This document shows, piece by piece, positions 47,493-59,492 of a DNA stretch of 64,000 nucleotides. Location: assembly GCA_037102815.1 (NCBI GenBank), contig BTPP01000008.1:496001-560000 (forward strand), given 5' to 3'. Source of the DNA: Neurospora intermedia. Lineage: Eukaryota; Ascomycota; Sordariomycetes; Sordariales; Sordariaceae. How positions within the stretch are numbered: the stretch's first letter is position 1; every line of letters starts with the position of its first letter. Made by a program: the position numbers and the translations under genes. The notes beneath the pieces were generated by a model, which worked only from the letters and a program-made list of their open reading frames with translations, did not search any database and had not been told where the DNA came from.

Positions 47493-49017
47493 TAAAAGGG
47501 CCTCAGGTCGTCGAAGGAATTGCGCAAGCGCCCAAGCATTGGGGCTCAGGCGGGTTTCTGAGAAGATCTCGGGCTGGGTTACTGGCTCAATTGGGCAGAA
47601 GAATATCGGATATGATCAGTCGGATGGGACATGTGGTGTTACTGCTTGAAGTCACTCGCTTGACATTGAGGAGACGGGTAGGTATGCTTAACGTTCCAAG
47701 TAGCCAGGCCCGTCTCCAGTGTGTCAGGTTGGACTTCGGTCAAAGGCTGTGACAGCACGGCGATGACAAGGAATGGTTATGATTGTAGTTTTTGTCTTTT
47801 GGTGGATTTCTTGTTATAACTCTCCGTCGTTCTCGAGAATGAGAACTGACTGAAATGGGAAGAGGCGGGCATGGAGTTATTACAGGACGATACGGGAAGG
47901 GCGTCGCGGGTTTATGGGTTTGTTACTTGATGCTTTTTTATGATCTTATATCCCCCCCTACCTAGCGCACATCAGAGAGTCAGAGCTCTATGTCTAGGTA
48001 GACACTTTGACGTTGTTAGAGGGTAGAGGTACGAAGAACGCTACACATAGCTGGTATAGTAAAGAGAGAATACGTGTGAAAGAGTTGAATATATTCTCAG
48101 ATGGTTGATCAGTCTAGTTTCGCCTCGCCGGTTGTTGACGATTGAGTAACAAGTGGAAGGAAACATCGCCTGCCCGTTATGGGTTCAAGGGAATCTATAG
48201 CAATGCGCTAACGTCAGGAACGTCCGGTACATGGTAGGGGGTGCCTGTGCTGCTGCGTCGGTACGTAGAAAGCTAGAGGTAGGTACAATATGAACCAAGC
48301 TGCCACTGCTGCCACTGCTGCAAAACGGTTGCCCGCCCGGCCCGCGCGGGTTAGCTGGGCTGCATCATTGAAACACAGCAGGGCAGACAGGTCCCCACAC
48401 TGGGGGGGCGAGGCACTGAAGCAGGCAATGGACGACCAGAGGACCCGACGGAAGAGGAACCTCCATCCATCGCTTCAATCTCCATCAGATGCCACCTTCG
48501 TTTCATCCATCCCACTCAACTGCCCGAGCCGCAAACATCCTCCTCCGCACACAGACCACTACAGCGCCAGTCGTTACCCATTCGACGACGACACCTTCAC
48601 CCAACCGGCACCTCTTGAAATAATACAGATCGCCCAAGCCCCGGCGAACATCACACAACAACAGCCTGCAAGAGTTAGTTCTCGGCTAAATCCCATAAGT
48701 CAACCCACCGTCACCACCGTCACCACTCTACACCACCCATCCGAGTTCCCCATTACTCCGACCACATATACCCGATTATCCTACTATTCTTCGCTTCTCA
48801 TCGGCGTCTACACCGAGACTTCTCCCGCCATACACTACAAGAGCAACAAGTGGTTGCCCGGCGATGCCGCCAAGCTGAGCTTCCGATCGACCGCCATCAG
48901 CCCGCCAATCGTTCCGCTGCCCGCCGCTCGATACCATCATCTACAACCGCATACATACGCAAAACTGCCTCGGGCCTCTTGATGGCAGGGCTGTGAGCTC
49001 GCGCAATCACAGTAGCA
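47493..49017. other. 3' flank of the PKA gene and leader of the RabGAP gene
   Basis: No recognised gene. A 230-codon plus-strand ORF (48290-48982) ends 35 bp before the RabGAP ATG. Its product is Pro/Thr/Ser/His-rich without motifs, so it is more likely leader sequence than a gene. Confidence 0.45.
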
Positions 49018-52000
49018 ATGTTGAACCTATCGAGCTTTGTGCAAAAGGCACAGCAGCTGCTTGATCCGACCCAGGGCCTGAACCTGACCGATTCCGACAA
49101 GAACCCGTCCAAGGCCTCCCTCTTCCAGAGCCAATTTCGGCTGCCCGACTCGCAACACCCGCTCTACGAGATCACAGCCGAGCTCACCATCCCTCCTTCG
49201 AACGTGACACAGGGCGGCAAGGACCAAGATAGGGGCTTCCACTACGCCGGGAAATTGCACCTTTCAGAGGCCTACCTCTGCTTCTCCACCACGCCTTCGA
49301 GCTTCCTGCAGTCGGCTAGCACCTCGACCTCTTCGGCATTTACCGGACAGACTCATGGCGGCGGGCCCAGCGGTAACGGGTTCACCTTCCCTCTAAGCTC
49401 CATTCGCAGGGTAGAGCGCCTTCATAGCCAGAATTTCCAGGTAGGATGTCATTCATCCCTTCAACAAGATAACAAACAAGGATGCCTAGACCAGTGCTGA
49501 TTACAACAGTTTGCTCTTGCGATAACAACATGGAACGGAATCAGCCAGGATGCTCTCAAGGATAACAAGGACAAGAAAGAAGTGAGGGAACAACGGATCA
49601 CTATTCAGCTTGCCGGCACACGGGTCGCTTGCGAGCGCTTCTGCGATGGTCTCAAGAAGGGGCTCCGTGCGGCCGTGGGCAATGTCGGCAAACTCAAAAA
49701 GGTCATCGGCGAATGCTACTCGGAATACCTGCTACGACCCGAGGAGCAGAAAGGCGCCAACCCGCCCGACGCGGGGCTCGGCATGATCTTCCGATACCCT
49801 GGTGATCCCAAAAAGCTGCGAGACCGAGCAAAGATGCGCCTGTGGGCCGAATACCTTCGCGACAACGGTCGGAACGTGACCTTGATCCGTCAACCTACCT
49901 TCCACAAGCTCATCAGAGTCGGCCTGCCAAACCGGCTAAGGGGTGAAATCTGGGAGCTGACATCTGGCTCCGTCTATCTGCGATTAGAGAACCCGACGTT
50001 GTATGCCGATACGCTCGCCAAGCATTCAGGGAAAGAATCGCTCGCAATTGACGAAATTGAGAAGGACCTAAATCGAAGTCTTCCGGAGTATCCGGGGTTT
50101 CAGAGCGAGGAAGGTATCGGCCGGTTGCGCCGGGTGTTGACCGCCTACAGCTGGGTCAACGCCGACGTTGGCTATTGCCAGGCCATGAACATCGTGGTAG
50201 CCGCGCTGCTGATCTACATGTCGGAAGCGCAGGCCTTCTTCCTCTTGTCGACTCTCTGTGACCGGCTGGTCCCTGGCTACTACTCCACCACCATGTATGG
50301 TACTCTCCTGGATCAGAAGGTGTTCGAATCCCTTGTGGAGAGGACCATGCCCATCCTGTGGGAACACTTGGTGAAGTGCGATGTGCAGCTTTCAGTGGTC
50401 TCTCTTCCGTGGTTCCTATCACTGTATATCAACTCTATGCCCTTGGTCTTTGCCTTCAGAGTCTTGGATGTTTTCTTCGTGGAGGGCCCCAAGGTACTGT
50501 TCCAGGTTGGCTTGGCTATTTTAAGGATAAACGGCGAGGAGCTACTGGATGCCTCTGACGACGGTGCCTTCATCTCGGTACTAAAGAATTATTTTGCTCG
50601 GCTGGATGAGTCGGCACACCCCAAGTCGGAAAATCCGAAGCTGAGAGCTGTTACCAGGTTTCAGGAGTTAATGGTGGTGGCATTCAAGGAATTCTCTGGC
50701 ATCACACACAGCACAATCACAGAGCTGCGCCTCAAGAACAAGGACGCAGTGTTGAACAACATTGAGAGTTTTGCCAAACGGACGGCCATTCGGAACCTGG
50801 GGCCGGAAAGCAAGCTTCTTAGCACCGATGAGCTCGGTGCGGTATACGATAGGTTTTACGGTGTGTTGTACGAGAGGCAGCAACGGGATCTCATCATCAA
50901 GCAGGAAGAGGCAAGGAGAGCCAAGAACAATAGGATATCGAGAATCGGCCAAATGGTGGACGAGGGGAATGTTGAAAAGGGGCGAGTTGGGCTGGGTCCG
51001 AGCACAAGCCTGATGGATTACGATGCCTTCAGAGAGTTCCTCGCGGGTATCGCCAAGTGGGCTGTTTCGGACTCCCCCACTCAGTCTCGCCGTGACACCG
51101 GTTCCAGTAACGGGGGAGGGTTCTACAACAGTTTCCGGAAGAACGAATCATCCATGTCTCCTTGGGGCAATGGTCCTGAACCAGCAGATCACGAGTTCCT
51201 CCAAAGGCTGTTCAGGAAATGGGACTTTGATTCCAGCTCCGCGCTCACCCTCCAGAACGTTGTCACTGGTCTGGCCCGCATCAAAGGAAAGCGGGATATC
51301 ATGGGAACGATTAACTACTTCTTTGAACTGCATGACGATGATGGAGACGGCAAGGTTGATCGAGAAGGCATATTGCGCATGTCCGAGGCTTTGCTCTTTC
51401 TATCACGTCGGGGATTGGAGGGTACACTGGATCGTGCAACAGCGCCTAACGGGATGATGACTGAGGGCATGGTGACTCCTGGAAATGAAGTGCCCGACCA
51501 ATCTGTTAACGAGAGATTTCTCGGGAGCGTCAGTGCATTTATCAGGAGATGCTTTGAGTACGCAGACCCAGATCATCCCAACAACCAAAACATTCAGCAA
51601 CCGGCACAACAACAGACGACGTCTCGTCAGGAAGAAAACCTGATCTCCATTGATGACGACGATGCCGCCCAGGGCTTGGCAGACCCTGATGCCTTTGCCA
51701 TTGGTGACGACGACGACGACTTTGACGAAGAGAACGATGATGATCTCCTAGCCATGGACTCCCCAACCGGCAGCCCGCGCCCAGCCAAGCGCTCCGAGGA
51801 CACCGCCACCTCGAGCCTGCAACCGCCCTCCTCGCTGCATCTCGACCCATCCACCGCGCCCTCGTCCATCTCCAACAACGACGAAGACCGCCGCCGCCGT
51901 GTCTCGCGCCAGCAGTCGGAAAAGGCCAACATCGCCCTCGACCCCAACAACCCTTTGCACATCACCCTGCCCACATTCCGCATGGTCGTCCTGGCCGACG

Positions 52001-52641
52001 AGCTCCTCGAGCAATTCTTCGAGTCCTCCTTCCCGTGCTCATTCCACCTCGTAGAGGGCATCAACATGTCCAGCGGCAACTCTTCCAACGTCGGCTCGTC
52101 GTCCTACGGCGTGGGCGGTCTAGGAAGCACCTTCTCCCACATGGGCTTCTTCGGCGGCGGCGCCGGCGGAGCAAACAGCCAGCAGGGAGGAGCAGGTGCC
52201 GGACGCGGTCTCAGAGGCGTACTGGACAATATCGTCACGGATGGAATGCGTGTCGCGGCGGAGGTGAGGAGGCGCATGGAGGAGGCGCAGAGAGAGCTGG
52301 AGAAGAATGCGCTGCCAGGGCAGCACAAGCCGGGCGGCGCGAATCGTGGTGGCGGCGATGATGATGATGATGACGAGGATGATGGTGGGCCTGTTGAAGG
52401 TTTATCGCTTGGCGGTAACGGGAATGGTTCTGGCGGTGCGGGAGGGTCGGCGGCGGGGATGAGAAGTGGAGGAGTGAGGAGTTCAGATAGAGATTTATTG
52501 ACGGGGGCGGATGCAGAGGCTAGTGATCCTACTGCTGAGGCCCAGCTGCAACAAGGGAGTGGTAGTGGTAGTTTGGGAGGAGGAGGTGAAGCGAATGTCG
52601 GTGGTACGGCCAAGGTTGTGGGCGTCGAGTTTGACGGTTAG
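49018..52641 (+). CDS. GRAM-TBC-EF-hand Rab GTPase-activating protein (Gyp2/Mdr1, TBC1D8/9 type)
   Basis: Stimulates GTP hydrolysis by Rab GTPases in membrane traffic. Exon 1 is 49018-49440 and exon 2 is 49510-52641, with intron 49441-49509; 1184 aa. An N-terminal GRAM-type domain (about 75-200; FHYAGKLHLSEAYLCFSTT, then FPLSSIRRVERLHSQNFQ) probably contacts membranes. The TBC domain (about 278-490) has the Arg-finger motif IEKDLNR (Arg330) and the Gln-finger motif VGYCQAMN (Gln365), so it should be catalytically competent. An EF-hand loop (HDDDGDGKVDREG, near residue 752) follows, as in TBC1D8/9. The last 300 residues are acidic and Gly/Asn-rich. Target Rabs cannot be read from sequence. Confidence 0.93.
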
Positions 52642-53203
52642 GAACCGTTGGACAAGAACATCATTTGACATTATGGTGGACCCTTCTGTTGGGGTTTCTG
52701 TGCGTGGTTCAGGCATCTTGAGAGGTATACTTTACTGTGGATTGTGCATGGGGTATTATTGCCGGGTCATATGAAGGGCTTAACCGTCTTCTGTTTTTGT
52801 TGTTTTTGCCTTTAGTCTACTAGGTCCGCAAACTTACTAGGGAGTTTGGTTCATGTCTTTTTGGTTATTGTAACTGGCAAGGAGGTCATCATTCTGAAGG
52901 TTTTTGTTTCCATTATAGGCATTTGCTTAGTTTCACAATAGGTGACAATCATATCAGTCCCAGTAATGATGTCTGTGGTTGAGTGTCAAGTGAGTTTGCC
53001 ACAGAGGATACAGTTCACAATCCCCTTCTTTGAATCACCAGCCAGCATGAAGACCAGAACGTTATATGTAAACCAAAAAAAAGATAAAAAAAAAAATGGT
53101 ATATTCATTTCACGCCATTCTAAGCACACCAAAGATCGCTTCTATATAATGCACCACCTCCCATCCTTTTTCCTCTCTGCTCCAATCAAACAAAGCCATA
53201 TAT
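52642..53203. other. convergent 3' ends of the RabGAP and methylcitrate dehydratase genes
   Basis: About 560 bp, AT-rich, with an A-rich run at 53076-53094; presumed 3' UTRs. No gene seen. Confidence 0.6.
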
Positions 53204-55067
53204 TTACTGAGCAAACTCGCTCTTCTCGTTGACATAAAGATCAACATACTCATCAACCGACATAGCCTCCAACTCCTTGGGGTTCTGGCCAAGAGCAACC
53301 AGCTTCTCAACCTTGTCGGCGCTGAAGTGGGGCTCCAAGTGACGCTTGTACTTGGCCAGGATATGGGGCTTAGCCTCCTCGCGACGGAGACGGTGGCCGA
53401 GGGGCGCCTCGACGACGACCTCGTCAAGGAAGGTGCCGTCGTTGAGCTCGACGGTGAGACCGTTGGAGATGGTGCGGAGGGCAGGGTCGTGGTAGTCAGC
53501 AGTGAACTGGGGGTCCTCGACGCACTTGATCTTCTTGCGGAGGGATTCGACGAGCTCCGAGGTGGCGGCCTCGGAACCGTCCGTGTAGTCGCCGGCGGTA
53601 AGGCGGCCAAAGACGAGCATGACCGAGCACATGTACTGGATGCAGTGGTCGCGGTCGGCAAAGTTGTCCATGGGCTTGAACTGCTTGTCGATGATGCGGA
53701 CGCAGGCCTCGTGCGTGCGGATGGTGACCTCCTTGATGTCGGCGGCGGACTTGCCCATGGCCTTGAGCTGAGCGTGGATCTTCTCCGAGGCCTCGACGGC
53801 CGTCTGGGAGTGGAACTCGGCGGGGTACGAGACCTTGAAGAGAACGTTCTCCATGACGTAGCTGCCGTAGGGGCGCTGGAACTCAAACTTCTTGCCCTTG
53901 AAGAGCACGTCGTAGAAGCCCCAGACGGGAGCGGACAGGACGGTGGGGACACCAGGCTCGCCCTTGAGAACCTTGAGGGCCAGGTTGACGGCGCGCTGGC
54001 AGGCGTCACCGGCAGCCCACGACTTGCGGGACATGGTGTTGGGGGAGTGGCGGTAGGTGCGGAGGGACTGGCCGTCAACCCAGGCCTGGGTGATGGCGTC
54101 GGCCGTCTGCTTCTCGTTGAGGCCGAGCATCTTGGAGACGACAGCGGTGGAGGCGACCTTGACGAGGACGACGTGGTCGAGACCGACCTTGTTGTACGAG
54201 TTGAGGAGAGCGAGGCAGCCCTGAATCTCGTGGGCCTTGATCATACCCTCGAGAACATCGCGGACGGTGAACTGCTTGCCATTGGCGAGGTTGCCGCCGG
54301 CCTTGTTGGTGCGGGTGATCCAGTCGGCGACGGCGAGGATGGCGCCAAGGTTGTCCGAGGGGTGGCCCCACTCGGCGGCGAGCCAGCAGTCGTTGTAGTC
54401 GAGCCAGCGGATCATGGTGCCAATGTTGAAGGCAGCATTGATGGGGTCGAGCTGGTAGGGGGTACCGGGGACCTTGGGGCCGTTGGGCACCACGGTGCCG
54501 GGGACGGTGGGACCGAGGAGCTTGGTGCACTCCTTGAAGCGGAGGCCCTCAAGACCGCAGCCGAGGGTGTCAAGGAAGACCCATCTGGCAGTGTCGAACT
54601 GTAAACATTGGCGGTTAGCATGTGGTGATTTGCACAGGGTATGTAGGTTTATAGTTCGACTTTCGTCCGATCTTTATAACCTGTTCGTCTTATATAAAGC
54701 TCCTTGAGATTGAGGGCTTTTTTTTTTTCTTAAAATAACTTGACGGGCAAGGGACGGAACTTACAGCAAGCTCCGAATCAATGTTCTTGTTGAGGACATA
54801 GTCGGCAATGTCGGTGATCTCGGGGTCATAGCCCTTGTGGGCGGCGGGCGAGGGGGTGACGCCAGGGGCGGCAGACTGGAGGGACGCCATGGTAGAGAAG
54901 CTGCTGGTGCGGGTGTTGGGGAGAGCAGAAGTGGAAGTGGAGGAAGAGTTCTGGAGTCTGAAGGCAGACTGGAGACCGGCGGATCTGGGGCAGCCAAGGT
55001 TGCTCACACGCTGGGATAGGCGCACTTGCTTGGACGCCTGGCGGAGACCGCGATTGACAGCAGACAT
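53204..55067 (-). CDS. 2-methylcitrate dehydratase, mitochondrial (MmgE/PrpD family)
   Basis: Dehydrates 2-methylcitrate to 2-methyl-cis-aconitate in the methylcitrate cycle that clears propionyl-CoA. Exon 1 is 55067-54765 and exon 2 is 54598-53204; intron 54599-54764 (donor GTAAGT, acceptor TTACAG). Product 565 aa. The N-terminus MSAVNRGLRQASKQVRLSQR is basic, Ser-rich and free of acidic residues over about 70 residues: a mitochondrial targeting sequence. Family landmarks: FDTARWVFLDTLGCGLEGL, GTPYQLDPINAAFNIG, RWLDYNDCWLAAEWGHPSDN and HRQSPNT-like RHSPNTMSRKSWAAGDA. The same frame is open upstream of the chosen ATG, but that stretch looks like leader. Convergent with the RabGAP gene. Confidence 0.93.
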
Positions 55068-56704
55068 TATGGTGTTTATAAGAAGAGGTAAGGAAGAAGC
55101 TGATGGAGGAGAAGGAGAAGAAGAAGGAGAAGAAAGGGAGTGAGGTGCCCGGACAAAACAGAAGACTCGAAGCCAAGAGACGTTTTTATGTTTCTTTTCA
55201 CTCTCGCTCGGCTTAACACACCGAGCCCACAACACCAGCGTGTACCTTCTTGACCTGGGGGCGGGACAATTGGCGCGGGGTTGACTACTAGTGTAGCACC
55301 CGACCCCAACTCGGCTCGACCGTGGCCGCCGTCGCTCAGACGGAAGAGCTTGAATTGGTCAACCAGCGTGTTTTACCGCGGTCTGCCGAAACCTCTTCTC
55401 CCCACATTCGGCCGGGCGCTGGGAGATGACTGGCTAGAGAGGTGTTGGGCGTTGGCCAGTTCCCCAGTGTTACATCTTGTGATCGGTCTTGCAAGAGGAA
55501 AGAAGGTGTCACTAAACCCAGAAAGGCATCTCGATACAACAGCGACGACATTTCCCCTTTCACCGTCCGTCCATCAAGGAAAGATCGGCTAGGGTCATGT
55601 AGTGTAGTGTATGTAAGACGGCCAGGACACGGGCTCAAAGGGCGATTGAGCCTCATTACGAGCCTCGTTGGACTGATTTCGACGTTGATATGTGTGTAGG
55701 TATCCATTGAGGTTCTCGTCTCTCTTTCTTTTTTCCATGAGAACAAAGGACAAAAACCAGGGACATCACAGACCCAAACAAAACAAACCCACCTTTCTCC
55801 TCACATGCTTTGCTTTGCTTTCCCCTCACCTCCCTCACCCCCCAAACTCTGATTAATGGTTCAAGTTGTATATCTCAGTGGGAACCACAATGTCCTCCAC
55901 TCCATCAAACACGGGGCCCCTCCTTTTTCTCTGCCTTTGTTTTATACGACGTTTGACAGCACCCCATTTCTCCAAGGTTGTTCCCCTTTCTGCCCACGCC
56001 GCGACGGAGTCTGAGGAGCTCTCCCCACGCATATCTAGCATGCTTGGCCGCGCGGGGGACAGGCGAGCGCAGGCTGTCAAACCTGTCAATACGAGTCATA
56101 TTCCTTGCTTTCCGCTGCTTGGAAGCCCTGTGGACGCTGCCTCTTCCAGTATATCGGGGGGGCAGTGGCTGCAATTAGCACGTTGAAGAGGGGAAATTCC
56201 ACCGAGTCCACCCAGGTTCCCCAGGCTTTACCCCAAGCGGTGGCCCGTCTCCGCAGTGGTGCACGGGCAATCCATACTTGAATCCATTCCCATCTCCGCC
56301 CCCGTGAGCTCCAACGTCTCCAGCAACTCCAGCGGCTCCAGTATGGTTCCAGTCCCGTGGCGGGCCCGGGCGAGGGCGGAGCCCCAAAGACGGTGCCGGT
56401 TGTTAGCCTCGGCGCTTTTTGTGTGAGATAACAATCTACACTCGTAAGCACGATGGGTAGGCTCGGCAAAGGAGGTGCGTGATAGCAAAGTTACGTAGCC
56501 CTCGGGAGTTCAAAGTTTGCCATTCGGTTGATGGGAAGTTGGGATGCCCCCTGGTCCGAGCGGTCATCGGTATCATGATATTATCTCATGGGCAACCGGC
56601 AAGATCATGATGTTTCATGAGAATCGGACATCGCAAGCTGAGAGACCAACGTCAAGCGAAACATGGTGATATTGTCTAGGCTATATCTCCGAGGAGGCCA
56701 CGGC
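55068..56704. other. intergenic region upstream of methylcitrate dehydratase
   Basis: About 1.6 kb. A minus-strand CTT/TTC-rich leader at 55080-55145 lies just upstream of the dehydratase ATG. No other gene, RNA or repeat could be supported. Confidence 0.5.
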
Positions 56705-58811
56705 TTACCGCTTTGCTGCATTGTCCGCCGCCCCCTTCGCCATGCCTTTACACACGCGCCAGGCCGTCACGATCCTTTGTCTCTCACTCTTATGCAGTTT
56801 CACATATTCTCCCTCTCCTTGCGCCAGGCGGCCCATGACAATCTGAGCCTCGCTATCCGCCTTGCCTAGCTTCTCCAGCTCTCGGTAGAAACCGAGAAAG
56901 ATGAACCCAGGAGCTTCGAGAGCGCCGGTCGTTGGCTTCGTCACCAGCTCGCCGAGGCCTTGACCAAACCCTTTGAGGAACCCAACCGTCCCCTCCTCGC
57001 GCGCGCCTGCGATGGGCCTGGTGAAAACACCAGAGAGACCAATCCAGAGGTTCTGGCTCAGTTTCTAGTGATGTGGTGAGTGCCTTTCCCACCCAAGATT
57101 GTTCGGACAGAAACGCGCAGCTTACTCGTCCAGCAGCAATTATCCCGCTTTGCCAGCCATTGATGTTTCCTGAGCTGTTGCCGTGAGGATGCCCATGGAT
57201 TCGGGAAAAGTCACGGGCTAGGATCTCGGTGATGACATTGGGTGAAATCTGACTTAGATGACCGAGAACGATATTCCTCTGGACCCCTGACACGGTATCA
57301 GGATTAAGGTCAGGCCGAGGTTTCGAAAGTTGCCATCTTCGGGAATGATACCTAGGTAAGGGAAGCTGGTTACTGGCGGCAAGGGAAACATATCCAAAAG
57401 GGAAACATATCCAAAAGGGAAACATACGGTTGCAGTTCCTCAACCTCCGAGGCTCCTCCTAGAACAACGGCCACTGCGCTGATGGGTGACAGAGGAACCG
57501 GAGTATACTTGGTCCTTGCCATCAACGACGCAAGCTCCCCGCTGACAAGTGAACAGGGCTGACAGTCTTCGAGCAGCCGCCTATGTACGGAAACTGCTGT
57601 CTCCTCGAATGAGCCATAGGAGTAAATGTGACGCTCCCAGTCGTCAGGATTCTCTCGCAGGGTGCGGGATCTAAAGTAAGTAGTGGGAATTTTCCACCGA
57701 TGTCGCATGCCCACTGCCGTTGGAAAGTCTATCGGATCAAGCTCTAGGACCTCTGTTCTGAACTTGTTGATTGTCTCACCCGTTTCGCACCAAAGCATAA
57801 TCTCCATGATACTGTATGTGAAGAGGTTGGCCAGGTTCCGTTTGGCTTCACAGATCTTGACACATACAAGAGGATGAGGAAAGCTGCAGGTTGGGCTCCA
57901 GGGCCATCTGTACAACCCAACACATTAGTATCAACCCCATCAGTATCCAAACTCACAACTTACCGAGAAAGAACATGAACAGGAACACCCAGCTTCTCCG
58001 CACAATGCAGATGCGCAAACTCCTTGTGGCAAGCCACAATTGCATCCGCAATGAACGGACTCCCATCACTGAACGGCGCAACGCACGCCCTCCACGAATC
58101 CTCCAGCATCGCATACACCGACTCCTTCCACTTTTCTCTCTCGGCCGGCCCGCGAGACTTGATCCATTCCTGAGCATCAAAAGCATCATAGTCACCGCAT
58201 CCTCCTCCGTATTGTCCTCCGTGTTGTTTGCAGCGGCCGTCCAGGCTGAAGTACTCGAGCCTGCAACCCTCAACCTGCGCCTGGTAGTCCGGGTGCGTGG
58301 CTACCCTGATGCGATGGCCAAACTTGTCGCGCAGCCAGACAGCCACGGCGGTGAAGTGGCGCACGTCGTCTGCGAAGCCCACGGCGAGCATGACGATGTT
58401 GAGTCTTGTGCCTCGGCCTGAGGAGAGGAAGGATTGTGGTTGTGGTTGTGGTTGCGGTTGCAGTTGCGATTGCGTGGGTGTTGGCGTGGCTGATCGGGGA
58501 GACGATGCGTTCGTAGGGGTAGACCTCCCGGAAATGGAGGACTCGGGGGTTCTGGTTCCTGGCAGGGGTACGGGTATGTTGAGGTGCCTGTCGGGCGAGG
58601 TCCCTTGCTGCCTGGTAATGTTGAGGCGGACCTTGCCATCGTTGCCGTACTAGAGCTTGAAGTCGAAGCCCATGCTGTCGAAGGTGAGGCGGGTGCGGGC
58701 GGCTTCGGCATCGATGCTCATGACTCTGGATTTACCCTCGGCGGCTTCACGAGCGAGGATGAGGGGGGATTTGGGGCGTTCTGGGAGACGATCTGGTCTG
58801 AGGAGTGACAT
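56705..58811 (-). pseudogene. GT28-like (sterol glucosyltransferase family) gene with in-frame stop and no UDP-binding half
   Basis: Four exons with agreeing phases: 58811-57964, 57907-57428, 57351-57126, 57064-56705 (637 residues plus stop if read through). Introns: 57908-57963, 57352-57427 and 57065-57125. The frame is broken by TAG at 58652-58650 (codon 54) inside otherwise continuous coding sequence (FDSMGFDFKL, stop, YGNDGKVRLNIT). The next in-frame ATG is 58391, within the first strand of the GT28 acceptor domain (LNIVMLAVGFADDVRHF). That domain continues with HRIRVATHPDYQ, FIADAIVACHKEFAHLHCAE and WPWSPTCSFPHPL, typical of fungal UDP-glucose:sterol glucosyltransferases. The usual donor-binding half, with its HHGGAGTT-type motif, is not visible. 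The protein instead runs into a tail with GLSGVFTRPIAGAR and LGELVTKPTTGAL. A weak in-frame intron (58724-58650) could remove the stop, so non-function is likely but unproven. Confidence 0.65.
57381..57426 (-). repeat. 17-bp tandem repeat, 2.7 copies, at an intron donor
   Basis: Unit AAGGGAAACATATCCAA (plus strand) at 57381-57397 and 57398-57414, with a partial third copy at 57415-57426. The third copy ends in the ACATAC that forms the GTATGT donor of the second intron on the minus strand. Confidence 0.85.
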
Positions 58812-59144
58812 CGTGGGCGTCCGAGTTTTTACCATAGGTAATTGAGGATCCGTTTAGGTTGGGATAAGAGGAGGGGCGGTAAACATTCTGAGGTAGGGAA
58901 CTCGACGACGATGATGATGGAGGACGAAGGAATTCAGTTGTCCACTAAAGTATGTGAGGTAGGTACAGTCCATCACCGCTTCTTCGACTGGACATTCGAG
59001 CTACAGATTCCGGCTGCCGGCCGCACCTGCCGCACCTACCGCATCCGCCGTGCCTTCCTCATCACTCCTTCATCCGATATCAACCCCCACCCTAATGACC
59101 ATATAAGGGACCTGGTTGGTTCCTCCTTCCAACAACAACCGCTT

Positions 59145-59206
59145 GGTCAGATGGCACAGTGGTCTACCGATTGAGTCTCTAAAACTCCAAACAAAAAAAA
59201 AAAAAA
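59145..59206 (+). other. tRNA-like 5' half followed by A14
   Basis: GGTCAGATGGCACAGTGGTC contains a perfect pol III A-box (TGGCACAGTGG). It is followed by a possible anticodon arm GAGT-CTCTAAA-ACTC with a 7-nt loop. No B-box (GGTTCRANYCC) or acceptor 3' half follows; instead there is an A14 run (59193-59206). It looks like a truncated, perhaps retroposed, tRNA 5' half rather than a functional tRNA gene. Confidence 0.35.
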
Positions 59207-59424
59207 CCTATTGCCTGTCCGGATCGGGAACGATGTGCTAAGATACGAAAAGGGGTCTTCACATTCTAGTAGCCGGTCTACCTATATGGTATCTGGGAAC
59301 GCTCCAGTCGACAGAACGAGACATTCATACGGTTCACCATTGCTCTGCACGAGCGGTTGTTGTTTTTTGCTCTTTTCGGCAGGGTCTGGAGAGGTGGTGC
59401 CTTCAAACCAGCCGTCGGGAATTC

Positions 59425-59425
<1 letters not shown>

Positions 59426-59492
<67 letters not shown>

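Noticed and set aside
53110-54078. 322-codon minus-strand ORF overlapping methylcitrate dehydratase in another frame
   Set aside because: Ser/Pro/Thr-only composition, a frame-shifted reading of the real exon.
53327-54604. 425-codon plus-strand ORF opposite methylcitrate dehydratase
   Set aside because: Same codon-bias shadow effect; Leu/Val/Gly/Asp-rich without family motifs, while the minus strand is a clear PrpD enzyme.
57744-57956. alternative minus-strand ORF across the first intron of the GT28-like gene
   Set aside because: Explained by the intron 57908-57963 and frame-shifted exon 2.
58650-58724. 75-nt intron removing the TAG in the GT28-like gene
   Set aside because: The donor GTCATG is poor and the segment encodes family-like sequence, so it was not used in the model, but it is kept as an alternative.
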